Assembly (NCBI GenBank): GCA_003342895.1
Contig: PTFA01000362.1
Location: forward strand, 62,001-126,000
Reading direction: 5' to 3'
DNA: 64,000 nucleotides
From: Casuarius casuarius
Taxonomy: Eukaryota; Chordata; Aves; Casuariiformes; Casuariidae
Shown here: positions 51,301 to 61,721 of the stretch, one piece after another
Layout of the letters: every line of letters starts with the position of its first letter
Numbering within the stretch: position 1 is the stretch's first letter
Notes under the pieces: model-generated
The model's database searches: none
The model's input: the letters and a program-made list of their open reading frames with translations, nothing else
What the model was told of the DNA's origin: nothing
Position numbers and translations under genes: made by a program

Positions 51301-54300
51301 CTGCTCACCTGGAGCTGCCCCCCACCCTTGCCAGCGCCGGTGTCCTCCAAACCTGGCAGCTCACCAGCGCTTGCTTCTTTTAGCATCTGTTAAAGATTTC
51401 CTTCCACTGAAATAACTGATTAAACCTGATAAAACCACCCTGCCCTCCCTCTCCCGTGGAGCTGCCCCCGATTTGCACGGGCAGCTGTGAGCCGGGTGCG
51501 TGCGCTGTCCCCCCAGCCGAAGGGCCGCCCGCTTGCGTTTGGAAGTGAAAATGCCAGCGCCCCAGCCATCTGGATGGAGGTATTTAGCCCAAACAAGGAA
51601 AGAAGATTATATCTTCACTGCCAGCTGTTTTCAGTAGCACATCACAGCTTCTCTGTTTGCAAGAACAGTGCCGCTGCTCCTGCTCAACCCGTAATGGTGG
51701 TCAGGGAAGAAAGTGCCCCACTTTCCTGCCTCTTCACAGTGCGTAGCGGTGGGAAGGGGCTTTGTAGCACAAGCCACGCATCTCCTCCCCTGTCTTTTCC
51801 GGAAGACTCTCTGGAGAACAGGCGGGAGGAAGGTCCTTCGGCTGCCAGCCTATATATCAGGGCTTTGGTTTCTCTGATTAAATGTTTCAGGGCAGAGCTT
51901 GCAGTGCTGTGAGCCTGGGTCTAGCAGTGACCCCGAAGCCGGAGACTCCCCTGAGCAGAGGGAGCCAGTCCTGGCTGGAAGGGGCAAATAGCCTGGGCAC
52001 GGCACTGGAGCCACATCCTGCACTGGGCACCCCTCCAGCGAGCGAGGCTTTTTGCTGGGCGGATGGAAAGGAATGATAGGAGACAAACAGCGTTATTGGA
52101 CTAGAGTCTTTGAGATCCCAGCACGCTCCCAAGAAATCATCCATCAGACAGCTGTTGCAGGATTGTTCATATCAGAGCGGTCTGACCCACTGGTCCCCAG
52201 CGGAGGCCGGAGAGGGGACTGATTATTACTCACTTGGCAAAGAGCAGCCGCTCGGCAATGGGAGAAAGGGAGGGAGGAAGAAAGAGGCTTGAATGGACCA
52301 CTCCGAAATCACACCAGCTTGGCTCTTGCCTCCCCTTTGCCTGCTTTATATGCGAGCTGCTGCTGAGCCTCCCCTGCCCGAGGCAGAGAGGCATTTACAG
52401 GAGGAGACGATTTAACAAACCTGGAAAGCACCCTCTTGCCTGCACCCCCTGCCTAGAAATCAATGGCAGAAGTTGCCCCTCTCCTGACATTTCTCATTAA
52501 GCATTTATTGAGATGGTGTTGCTTCTCTTTTTCAGGTTTTCCATTCTCCAAGTCGAGTCCCCATGGGATCCTCACAGCTCCTGGGTCTGGCTTTATTCCT
52601 GAAACCTTGGCTCCTTCCCCCTTTTTTTGCACTACGGGGTGACCCAGGACAGGGGGAGTTAGCGAGCACTCCTGAACCAGGCTGGGGATGGATCTGCTTT
52701 GCTTCGACACCACTGCTTCTGCTGCACCCCCACAGCATGGATGGAGAAGCCACGACACGCGTGTGGACCTGCGTGTGCACACGTGGCAGTGATAACCCAT
52801 CTGATGGCAGTCCTGACATGGCCAGCCCACAGTCCTGGCACAGGACACGGCGCTGGTACCTCACCAGGGGATTTGTTATAATAAAGGACTTCAAACGAAT
52901 CCTCTTTCCCTGGAGTACAAGGTGAGGTTCACATTTGCACAGATGCTCCTGATAAAGGCACAGCAAGCAAGAGCTTGACAGTCAGCAAACAGATTCAGGG
53001 GCCCCAGCATGCCCTTCCCAGCAACATTTCCTTCCAGAAACCACCAGCTCATTTGCTTTTTAAATCATGATATTGTCCCAGAGTGTGAAGGCCAGGAAAG
53101 CCGGTGGCGAGGAGAAGCCTCCCTCCCCTGGTGAGTGAGGCTCTGTCCACCCTGACCTCCCTCCTTGCTGCAGCCCAAGGCTGAGGGCACAGCAGGGAGG
53201 TGAATGTTACTCAGGTACCAGCTGTGTATTTGTCTCCACTGACGACTGCTTTAGCCACACGGCCCTGTCACACCCCATTGCCAGCCATGTACTTGGCCAA
53301 GCTGGGTCCCGTTGCCCCACAACAAATTCACATAGCAGAGGGCACCAGAGCACCTCTCTGTCTTTCATCACTGGCCAAGGGACAGATCTTCTCTCTCTGC
53401 CCTGCCTTCCCACCTCCATGCTTGCTTCCTGCCTTGCAGGAGCCGCAGCAAGGTGGGGGACATTGGGACTTCTCCTGGCAACCCAGAGCTATGGAGAAGG
53501 CAGAGCAGTGTGAAGAAGGGGGTGGAACAGTGTTCCCTACATGACTCCCGCCATCCATTTTTTACAAGCGCAGCAGAGCCTCAGGCTAGTTCTCTCCAAC
53601 CTGGGTGCCGGGGGACATTGCGCCTGCTCTATACTCTTCTGTTGGCCTTTGGGATGGGACAAGGTGGTGTTCCTCAACAAGCCCTCTCATCCTCACTTCT
53701 GTAAATGAGGAGCCAGCAGCAACTGCCAGGCTAATAGCCGTTTCCACCATCTGTGCAGCAACACAAGCTCTCTGCTGCGACCTGCTCCAAGCTCCTCTTG
53801 GAGAAGAGCAGCCAGCCGGTCACAGCACGCCTCAGGCAGCAGCACTCCGCCGTTCAGAGGTGCAGTCACCTGGCCCATTAAAGGCCCCACAGTGCAGCTG
53901 CCTGATGGGGTTTGGGCTGAAGTCTGTGCCCCCAAGCCCCGATGCAGGAGCACCTAAGCACATACCGAAGTCTTGCACCTAAACAGGTCTGAAACGTATG
54001 CCAGCACGCTCTGCTGAGCAGGTAAAGCCATGCAAAGTGACAGACGCTGTGCAGACCTCATCTCTTAACCAAGGGGAAATCTAGCTGGTGAATCTGGAAG
54101 CAGAACTGAGCAGAGCTTGTTCTCCACAGTTTATTGTACCCGCCCCTATGCGAGGGGCAGAGGCAGTCTTCAAGGCCAATAGAGCTAGTCAGCTATAGGC
54201 AGATCGTTTCTAGACACACTTTGGTTTGAGCTGAAGCAGAGTTTAGTACCTCCCGCTAAGGCAAAGCTTGCACTTTTTTGTTCATCTTCATTAATCTCAG

Positions 54301-56276
54301 CAGAGAAGGGCCATAGTCTGCAGGGAAAGGCCTGGCCGAAACTGCATTTGCAGAGGATAATAAACAGGCTCGTGTGTTTGCATGGGGAGGGCAATGTGCC
54401 AGCAGCAATCACAGCGTCGCAGCTGATCCCGCCCCGGACACGTCCTTTGGCACCAGCAGCCCCAAGCATCACCCCCTGCCCTGCAGGCCCAGAGAAGGGG
54501 CCAGCTGGGCTGCCCTTGCTGGGACACACGGACACATGAGGGGAAAGGCTCCCTGCTCCTGCCGCAGATCAAAATGCCAGCCCCAGGCCTGTGCCAATGA
54601 GCCATGCTGCCACAGGGAGCCCTGACCAAGCAGTGTGACCGCGTATGGCTGCACTCACAATCCAGGGCAACGAGCTCCTCAAGTGTCATCGTAGCCAGCC
54701 ACCCATGGCAGGGAGATGGCCAGCCCCAGCAGCAGCCAGGGCCATGGCAGCCTGGTGACACCGGGTGACAAGTCATCTCTCCTGCACCAAACCAGCAAGC
54801 TTCTGGGGACTTTCCACCTGGTAAGCATCATCTCCAGCCCTGAGTCGTTGGCTGACACCTCTCCAGAGAAGCACCCGCAGAGGCTGGGGCAGAGGGGAGG
54901 GATGGGCAGAGGTTCATGGAGAGATGCAGCCAGTTGCTGCAAAAAGCAGGTCTCTTGGCATCTTTTTACAAGGCAACAGGCAGGTCCGCACTGCTCTGGG
55001 TCATTCCTGCCCACTGCCAACTGAGCAGGGACAGTACTGGTCCCAGGGAAGATCAGATCAGGAAGCTGGAAGGTGGCCAGGGAGTGAGCACCTGGCTCTG
55101 AGCCACAGTCCATTCATCCGCCGGAATGGCAGGAGCCTTGCCAGCTCCTCGCAGCCGGGGACCCGCTCCCAGACCTGCCGAGAGCCTGCAGTGGGCAGCT
55201 CTCAGGGTCATGGCATTTGCGTTTCAGAGCTGATATCTGACCTGTGATTCTCATTTTGGGGAGGAACACTGCAGGCTTTAGCAGAGTGGTAGCCCTTCAC
55301 CCAGCTTTGGACTCATGTCCACATCAGTGAGCAGAGGTTCACGGCCTGCGAGGGCTACATCCCTGCAATGCTGAAGGTGTCCAGACAGTGGCGGCTGTGC
55401 CAGGGCCAGTCCTGGGGTGCACTTCCCCTGGCATGGGGGCAGCAGGGACCCTGTGAGCAGGGGAGCCCCTCTCTGCCTCCCCTCGCAGCAGGGCTCCTAC
55501 CAAGAAGGCATCGGGAGCCCATCAACCATCCTCTGCTGCCCCCAGAATCTGCCTCCCCATCGCAGTGGGACATGCCCTCTGTGGACACCTGGTGCCCAGA
55601 TCCCACTGGAGGACCCCAATACCTTCCCTCCCTCTTCCTCTCGCAGGCAAAGAAAAACAGGATTGCCCATCCAAGTAAGGTACAAGAGCAGCTCAACTCC
55701 CCGTGGCTCGTGGAGCACATGAGCAGCTCGCGCCATGCCTTGCTGGGACACGTCACAGGGAGGCACGACCAGCCCTCGGCCCTGGGGTGGACAACTTGCC
55801 CAGTGCACACGCTGTGTCTGGCAGCATGGAGACAACGGGGTGGACTGCAGCCCGGGCCATTCATCGACCTGGGGCCAGAGAGAGCCACCTCGACCTGTGA
55901 TGAGCGGTGGTTTACGCCACGGCTGTTGCAAGGGGCAGGCGGGGGACGGGCTGTGCTGCCAAGCTGGCTGGAAGACGTGGGGGATGTTTGTCTGCGGTAG
56001 CCGGCCCTGCGGGCAAGTGTTTCCTGGGGTGTCTGCCAACGGTGCCGCTACGTGCAGGGCGGATACACGGAGTCAATGAGGGTCAGATGTGGCCCCAGAG
56101 GGACCGTGGTGGGGGGGATGCCCTGCAGTGAGAGGGCTGGGGCGGCGCAGCTGGTGTTAGTGGCACATTAACTGGGCGAGGAGGCGGCCGGGGGCAGAGT
56201 CCGGGCTGGTGGCAGGGGGAGCGTCCTGCCCCGGGGTCGGGGTCCGCCAGGGCATCGGACTCTCCTGGCTGCGGTG
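50632..56276. other. Intergenic region between the gap and AGXT
   Basis: About 5.6 kb. CpG-rich up to about 51.3 kb, then ordinary unique sequence. The open frame at 55368-56000 (plus) has no recognisable domain and I do not call it a gene. A small exon-like interval (55647-55674) is noted as a finding. The last 120 bases before AGXT are GC-rich without a TATA box. Confidence 0.6.
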
Positions 56277-56531
56277 ATGCACAGCGCAGCGGTGCGGGGT
56301 GCCGCCTGGGCCGCGTCTGCCGCTCCTCTCCTCCCGGCTCGGCTCCAGGGGCCGCCGCGGCGCGCCATGGCTGCCGGCCTGCTGCGCGTCGCCCCCCCGG
56401 AGAGGCTGCTCCAGCCTCTGGCTGTGCCGCAGAGGCTGCTGCTGGGGCCGGGGCCCAGCAGTGTGCCCCCTCGCATCCGGGCCGCGGGGGGCCAGCAGCT
56501 CCTGGGCCCCATGCACCCTGAGATGCTGCAG
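56277..56531 (+). CDS. AGXT: AGXT exon 1 (presequence and residues 1-55)
   Basis: 255 coding nt, phase 0 donor GTGAGT after MLQ. The long start 56277 is preceded in frame by GTG. The short start 56367 opens [34 protein letters not shown] is the diagnostic N-terminal AGT motif. The 5'UTR boundary is not visible. Confidence 0.93.
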
Positions 56532-59500
56532 GTGAGTCACCTCCTGGCCCTGCCTGCCTCCCCTCCCCTCCTCATCCTCAGCGTAACCCCACTACGCAGC
56601 CCCTCACCCGTGCTAGAGAGCCTGATCTGCGGTGGCAACGTGCCCGCGGGGCTCAGCTGGGACGAGGGCTGCGGTAACGGCAGCAGTCTCTTGCTGCCCA
56701 CTGCAGATCATGGATGAGATCAAGGCAGGCATCCAGTACGCCTTCCAGACGCACAACCCGCTGACCCTGGCCATCAGCGGCACCGGCCACTGCGCCATGG
56801 AGGCTGCCCTCCTCAACCTGGCTGAGCAGGGTGACACCGTGCTGGTGGCCATCAACGGCATCTGGGGCGAGCGCGCCGCCGACATCGCCGGGAGATTGGG
56901 TACGCCGGGGGGCAGCCGGGCTCCAAACCGCAGCAGCGTTGCTCAGGGTTTAACCGGCTGCTCACGGGGTGGGACACCTTCGCCCAGGAGATCCTGCCCA
57001 CTGTCCCCGTCCTGGGCTGCCATGGCTGGGGACACGGCTTGGGGGTCAGGAAAAAGCCCTGAATGATACCGCTCTGCTTATGGTAGTTTATGGGTTTTCC
57101 ACTGGGCAAATCCCCAGGAGGCCAGACCCTGGCCAGTGGCTCCACTCCTGGTTAATACATGACTTATTCCCCTGCGGAGCAGGAGGAAGGGCTGAGCCTC
57201 ACTCTCACTCTGCCCAAATCCCTTGCAGGGGCCAACGTCCATAAGCTGCTGAAGCCCCTGGGCGAGTACTTCACCCTGCGGGACATTGAGGAGGTGAGTG
57301 CCGGTCGCAGGCAGCGGACTCCCTCCCGGCCCACAAGCCCCGGAGCTGAGCGGTTCCTCTCCATCTCTCTTCCTGCGCAGGGCCTGGTGCGGCACAAGCC
57401 CTTGGTGCTCTTCATCACCCACGGCGAGTCCTCCACGGGTGTGCTGCAGCCACTGGAGGGGCTGGGCGAGCTGTGCCACCGGTCAGTGGGCGGCGGGTGC
57501 CTGCGGGACCCCAAGGTGGCAGCCCACGTCCAGCCGGGCATCTGGGACTGGGGCACAGGGACTGATTCCTGACGCATGGCCTTGTGGGGCTGGGACACCC
57601 ACAGCTGGAGGAAGAGGGGAGGGAGGAAGGGTGCGAAAGCAGGAGGAGGTGGCGGGAGGCCAGGGCTGAGCTCTGTCTTCCCTCAGGCATGGCTGCCTGC
57701 TGCTCGTGGACTCGGTGGCATCGCTCGGGGGAGCGCCCATCCTCATGGACCAGCAGGGTAAGAGCTGTGGATGCTGTTGGGGGCACCCGGGTGGACAAGA
57801 GGGTCCCGCACACTGGGAGTTCAAGCTGGGGTGCAGAGGGGGAGATCGAAGCAGGATCAGCTCCGCTGCCTGTCACTCCATGCCAGTGACACTAGAAACT
57901 GCTCCAGCTGAGGCCAGACATCTTGTGGCCACCTCCATCTCTTGGTGGGGATGGTCAGAGGTGCCAAGGCGCTCCTCAAAGTGGGCCAAACACAACCAGG
58001 ACCCCGCAGCATCTGTGACCCACCCCATGCTCCCCGCACACCATTCACAGCAGGGCAAAATGCAAGTGAGACCTGGGGGGCTCAACACACGTCTCCCGCC
58101 AGGGAGTCCCAGGGTCTCTGAGGAGCTTTCTCTCCTTTTGTGCAGAGATTGACGTCTTGTACTCAGGGTCTCAGAAAGTCCTCAGCGCCCCCCCTGGCAG
58201 TGCCCCCATCTCGTTCAGCGAGCGAGCCAGGTAGGTACAGCCCTGTCCCCTCCATGGGCACTGGCTGCGCGGAGCAGGAATGGGGCAGGCCATAATCCCC
58301 TCTCCCTCGCCACCCATCTGGTGCAGCCCTGCTAAGGAAAGCGCTCCCAGCACTGGGTCTGCCGGGCTCAGAGCCAGGCCCTGTGCCGGCTACATGTCCA
58401 CGCAGCAGTGCCGGCCCTGGGGCTGGCACTGAGAGCTCCGCAACAGCCGCTCCCTGCTCCGTGCTGGCGCCGGCACTCACTTTGAGGAGGCCCTGGCACA
58501 GGGCAGACCTCCAGGCTGGAGCTGGCATGGGGAGATGGGGTGGTCCTTGCTGGGGGTCCCCAGGGTCCAGCTCAGGCCCTGTGCTCTGCTTCTCCAGGGA
58601 GAAGATGCTGAGGAGGAAGACGAAGCCTCGCTCCTTCTACCTAGACATGGGCTGGCTGGCAAACTACTGGGGCTGCGACGGCAACCCACGAACGTGAGGG
58701 GAGGCTGTCCCGGGACAGATGGCCACGGACATCCCAAAGCGTGTTGCTTCCCTTTGCCCAAAGCTCCTCTCAGCTTGCACCCGCCCCTGCCGAAAGAGCC
58801 CTTTCCACCCCACCCTGGTGCCCAGCATTGGTCCCCTCCCCAGCCCAGCCTTCGCCCAGCTGGCAGGTCACCTGCCCTGCAGAGATTGGTCACGCCAGCT
58901 CCTCCATGCAGGGCTCTGCCCCCTCTCCCCGTCACCCCTCCCTCCTCGCGGGCTGCCCTGGGCACTTCGCTCCCCTCCGTGCGGCTGCAGTGGAGGTGGC
59001 AGAGCCTGGCGGCACCTCGGCCCCCGCCACGAGCTGGAAGTGCGGCTCTGCGACGGGCGGGGGATGAGCCCGCCAGGGTGCCGTTTGGGTTTTGCAGGTA
59101 CCACCATACGGCGCCCATCAACAGCTTCTTCAGCCTGCGGGAGGGCTTGGCGATGCTGGCTGAGCTGGTGAGCAGCACCAGGGCTTGGCGTGGGGAGAGG
59201 GAGAGGGCAGAGCCCCAGGGGACGGCAGAGCCCGGCGCTGCTTTCGTTACTGGTAGAGTTTAGGTGAAAGAAAGGGCACCAGGAGGTCTTCGGCAGCGGT
59301 GGTGACCTTGTCTCTCTTTTATGGCCACCACGGCACAGGGCCTGGAAAGCTCGTGGGAGCGCCACCGGGCCAACTGCACCTACCTGTGCGAGGGGCTGCA
59401 GGACCTGGGGCTTGAGCTCTTTGTGAAGGAAGAGGTAGGCCTGGGGCGAGCCCGTCCCACTGGGGCTGGGTGGCGTGAGGACGCAGTGTCGTTCCTCTAC

Positions 59501-60420
59501 CAGAGACTTGGCCTGGGCGGGTTTTGATGCAAACTCCCCCAGTGGTTTCACAGATGGAGAAGAATATCTTGAATTTCCCCTGCCCTGAGATTCTTTCTCC
59601 TCCCAGGCTGCAGGGCTCCTGGGGGACTGGCAAGTGGCCAGAAGCTGCAGATTTGACCCTGTTTCTCTCCTCTCCAGAAGGCAAGGCTTCCCACCGTCAC
59701 CACCGTCAAAGTGCCCACGGGCTACGACTGGAAGGAGATCACGGCCTTTGTCATGAACAAACACGCCATCGAGATCGCTGGGGGCCTGGGCCCCTCGGCA
59801 GGCAAGGTGGGAAGGGTGCTCCTCTCCCTGCTGCACTGCTCCAAATTCACCCTGTGGTCCCCTGGCAGGCACTGAACCCAGATGCTGCACTGCCAGAAAC
59901 AGGCTGCATCCATTGGTAGGGCCTCCGAGATGAGCTGAGGGTCCTAGGATGCTAGGCACATACATCTAACATACGGTCATATCCAACCGCCTGCAGCAAT
60001 GCATATCAGTTCTTAACCCTACAGAACTGCTGCAACACGACTGAATAACTGCACACATAATTACCGGGGTGACATGTCTTTATCATCACTGAGAGGAAAT
60101 GCATATTAAATACGAATGAACAGGAGGTGCACATGCATGCGCACACCCACGCATGCACAACTGCTCCCTTGCATACCCCTCGCTCCGCACCATGGCTGGA
60201 GGGAGCCTTTGCCCTGCTGCCAGCAATTCTGCTCTGCAGAGGGGAGACGGGGGGCCAGGGCACAGCCCTGAAGGTCTATGCTGCAGTGAGAAACCTGTCT
60301 GTCTCCTCCCAGGTTCTTCGAATTGGCCTCATGGGCTACAACTCGACCAGAGCCAATGCGGACAAGGTGCTCTGCGCCCTGCGAGACGCCCTCCAGCACT
60401 GTCACCGGAGCAAGCTGTGA
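56277..60420 (+). CDS. AGXT: AGXT serine-pyruvate/alanine-glyoxylate aminotransferase, complete
   Basis: PLP fold-type I enzyme that converts glyoxylate plus alanine to glycine plus pyruvate, preventing oxalate formation in liver; also acts on serine and pyruvate. Eleven exons, all with GT/AG sites and consistent phases, total 1269 nt: 422 residues from ATG 56277, or 392 from ATG 56367, the human length. In 392-residue numbering G82, W108, D183, the Schiff-base lysine K209 (YSGSQK) and R360 all match human. P11 and G170 are also present. The protein ends HRSKL, a canonical PTS1. The first 30 residues of the long form contain four Arg, many Ala and no Asp or Glu, as in a mitochondrial presequence. 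Both starts have G at -3, and the second has the full GCCATGG context. Confidence 0.97.
56707..56899 (+). CDS. AGXT: AGXT exon 2 (residues 56-120)
   Basis: 193 nt. Encodes [20 protein letters not shown], the PLP phosphate loop [13 protein letters not shown], and NGIWG with W108, which stacks on the cofactor ring. Donor GTACGC, phase 1. Confidence 0.95.
57229..57293 (+). CDS. AGXT: AGXT exon 3 (residues 120-141)
   Basis: 65 nt. Encodes [20 protein letters not shown] then E. This segment differs more from the human protein than the rest. Donor GTGAGT. Confidence 0.95.
57381..57481 (+). CDS. AGXT: AGXT exon 4 (residues 142-175)
   Basis: 101 nt. [20 protein letters not shown] is highly conserved (HGESSTG). 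G170 occurs in LGELCH. Donor GTCAGT, phase 2. Confidence 0.95.
57687..57757 (+). CDS. AGXT: AGXT exon 5 (residues 175-199)
   Basis: 71 nt. Encodes [20 protein letters not shown] then DQQ. D183 of LLVDSVAS pairs with the pyridine nitrogen of PLP. Confidence 0.96.
58146..58230 (+). CDS. AGXT: AGXT exon 6 (catalytic lysine, residues 199-227)
   Basis: 85 nt. Encodes [20 protein letters not shown] then ISFSERA. K209 in SGSQK is the Schiff-base lysine. Donor GTAGGT. Confidence 0.96.
58598..58693 (+). CDS. AGXT: AGXT exon 7 (residues 227-259)
   Basis: 96 nt. Encodes [20 protein letters not shown] then [15 protein letters not shown] and W-GC are AGT hallmarks. Donor GTGAGG, phase 2. Confidence 0.95.
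59098..59167 (+). CDS. AGXT: AGXT exon 8 (residues 259-282)
   Basis: 70 nt. Encodes [20 protein letters not shown] then AEL. YHHT-P lines the active site. The acceptor is CAG followed by GTAC, so the exon begins with G completing Thr. Confidence 0.95.
59339..59434 (+). CDS. AGXT: AGXT exon 9 (residues 283-314)
   Basis: 96 nt, phase 0. Encodes [20 protein letters not shown] then [12 protein letters not shown], start of the small C-terminal domain. Donor GTAGGC. Confidence 0.95.
59678..59806 (+). CDS. AGXT: AGXT exon 10 (residues 315-357)
   Basis: 129 nt, phase 0. Encodes [20 protein letters not shown] and [20 protein letters not shown] then K. The GGLGPS turn is conserved. Donor GTGGGA. Confidence 0.95.
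60313..60420 (+). CDS. AGXT: AGXT exon 11 (C-terminus with SKL)
   Basis: 108 nt including [23 protein letters not shown] contains R360, which binds the substrate carboxylate. The end QHCHRSKL is a textbook peroxisomal PTS1, stronger than the KKL of human AGT. Confidence 0.97.
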   Translation, partial: VLRIGLMGYNSTRANADKVLCALRDALQHCHRSKL

Positions 60421-61290
60421 GCGCCCCGTGCCGTGGCTGCAGACGGGGTCCAGCCAAGGTGTTGCTCCCTCTGCTCCTGTCCTTGGCCGGTGGGTGGGCA
60501 GAGGGGTCCTCTGGCTCCCTGGGGACCTAGCAGCAAATGCTGCAGCCAAAGCAGAATGGCACAGACCAAAGGGGAAGGAGAAGCTGGTAGCAACGGCAGG
60601 ATCTGCTGGAGGGGGCGAGGGCTGTGGCTTGACAGCCGGACAGCCAGGGCTTTGTAGGACCTGTAGGGCTGGGAGGGAAGAAGGGTGATACGGCCAGTCC
60701 CGGGCCCCAGTGCCGTTGGCTGCACTGGCTGGCAATGTCTCCTGGCACTGCAGTGCAGGGCACTGGGTCTGCATGCATGGGCGGAGGGGTGGGCAGCACA
60801 GGGGTCCCCGAGCCTGCACCCCCACTGCCCAGGGAGCCATCCTGTGGGGTGAGGTCCAGGAGAGCAGCATGTTGGTAGGACACTGCGCAGGCATGTGGGA
60901 TGTGGTTACATATCCCCCTCCCTGTCCCTCTCGTAGGGTTGCTTCTCACGCCCAATGCCCTGGCCCCCTCACCTCCTCCATTCCCCCTTGCCGCAGGGCA
61001 GGACAGCCCCTCTGCAAGCTGACTCTCAGGCCGGAGGCAGGACCCACCTCCACATCCCTTCCCCTCCTGTCCCTTCCATCACCATCACCCTCAGCTGGTC
61101 CTTTCCTAAAGCCCAGCAGTGCAGAACAGCCATATCCTCAACAGCAGGTATCCAGAGATGTGAAACACCCGTTCCAGAGCCCAGCTCTACCTGGGGGAAC
61201 CGACAGGCCATGCACCCACATCCAGCTGCGACGAACACGTGCTCATTCCCTGGTACCACCTTTCCTGAATAAAGTGACATAGCACCATGC
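60421..61290 (+). other. AGXT: AGXT 3'UTR (probable) with poly(A) signal
   Basis: Sequence after the stop codon has no coding signal. AATAAA at 61268-61273 is the first canonical poly(A) signal downstream, implying a 3'UTR of about 0.87 kb if used. Confidence 0.6.
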
Positions 61291-61634
61291 GGCTCCCTGG
61301 CCCCTGCAGCTTGCTTGGGCTCTCCGAGCTTTGAGACAAAAGGTACAGTCAAAAGAAGCACCACAAGGGCACATCCCTGCCCAGCACGGTGGCGAGCGCA
61401 GCTCGAGAGCCGTCTACAGGAAGGAGGCAGGTGGAGCGCTGGGTCGGTCTCTCTGGTTGTTAGAGGAGAAAAAGGTTTCTCGCCTCTTTCCTCTTGCGGT
61501 GACAATGTGTTAAGGTCAGCCACAGCCGGATTTCCCTTCTCCCTGCAGGGAGCTCAGGCTGCTGGCGGAGAAGGGCCTATGTGGTGAGGAAGGCAATGGG
61601 GAGACACTCGGATGGGCTGGCAGTGGGGCCCCAC

Positions 61635-61721
61635 TCAGCTCTGCACCAGCACTTCTCTCTGGGCCTGGGACAGGAGCTGGGACATAGCCAAGCGGCGCGC
61701 GTGGTCCTGAATCCGGTATAC
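61635..61721 (-). CDS. MAB21L4: MAB21L4 terminal exon
   Basis: 87 nt including TGA. Encodes VYRIQDHARRLAMSQLLSQA then QREVLVQS. No AATAAA is visible on the minus strand between this stop and the AGXT poly(A) signal. Confidence 0.9.
   Translation of the reverse strand, partial: VYRIQDHARRLAMSQLLSQAQREVLVQS

Noticed and set aside
55368..56000. 210-codon plus-strand open frame just upstream of AGXT
   Set aside because: No domain, signal or low-complexity pattern of a known protein; overlapped by equally long frames on both strands, as expected of GC-rich DNA.
56155..56175. Possible HNF1-like site (GTTAGTGGCACATTAAC) near the AGXT start
   Set aside because: Half-sites are wrongly spaced for the GTTAATNATTAAC palindrome, so it is not supported.
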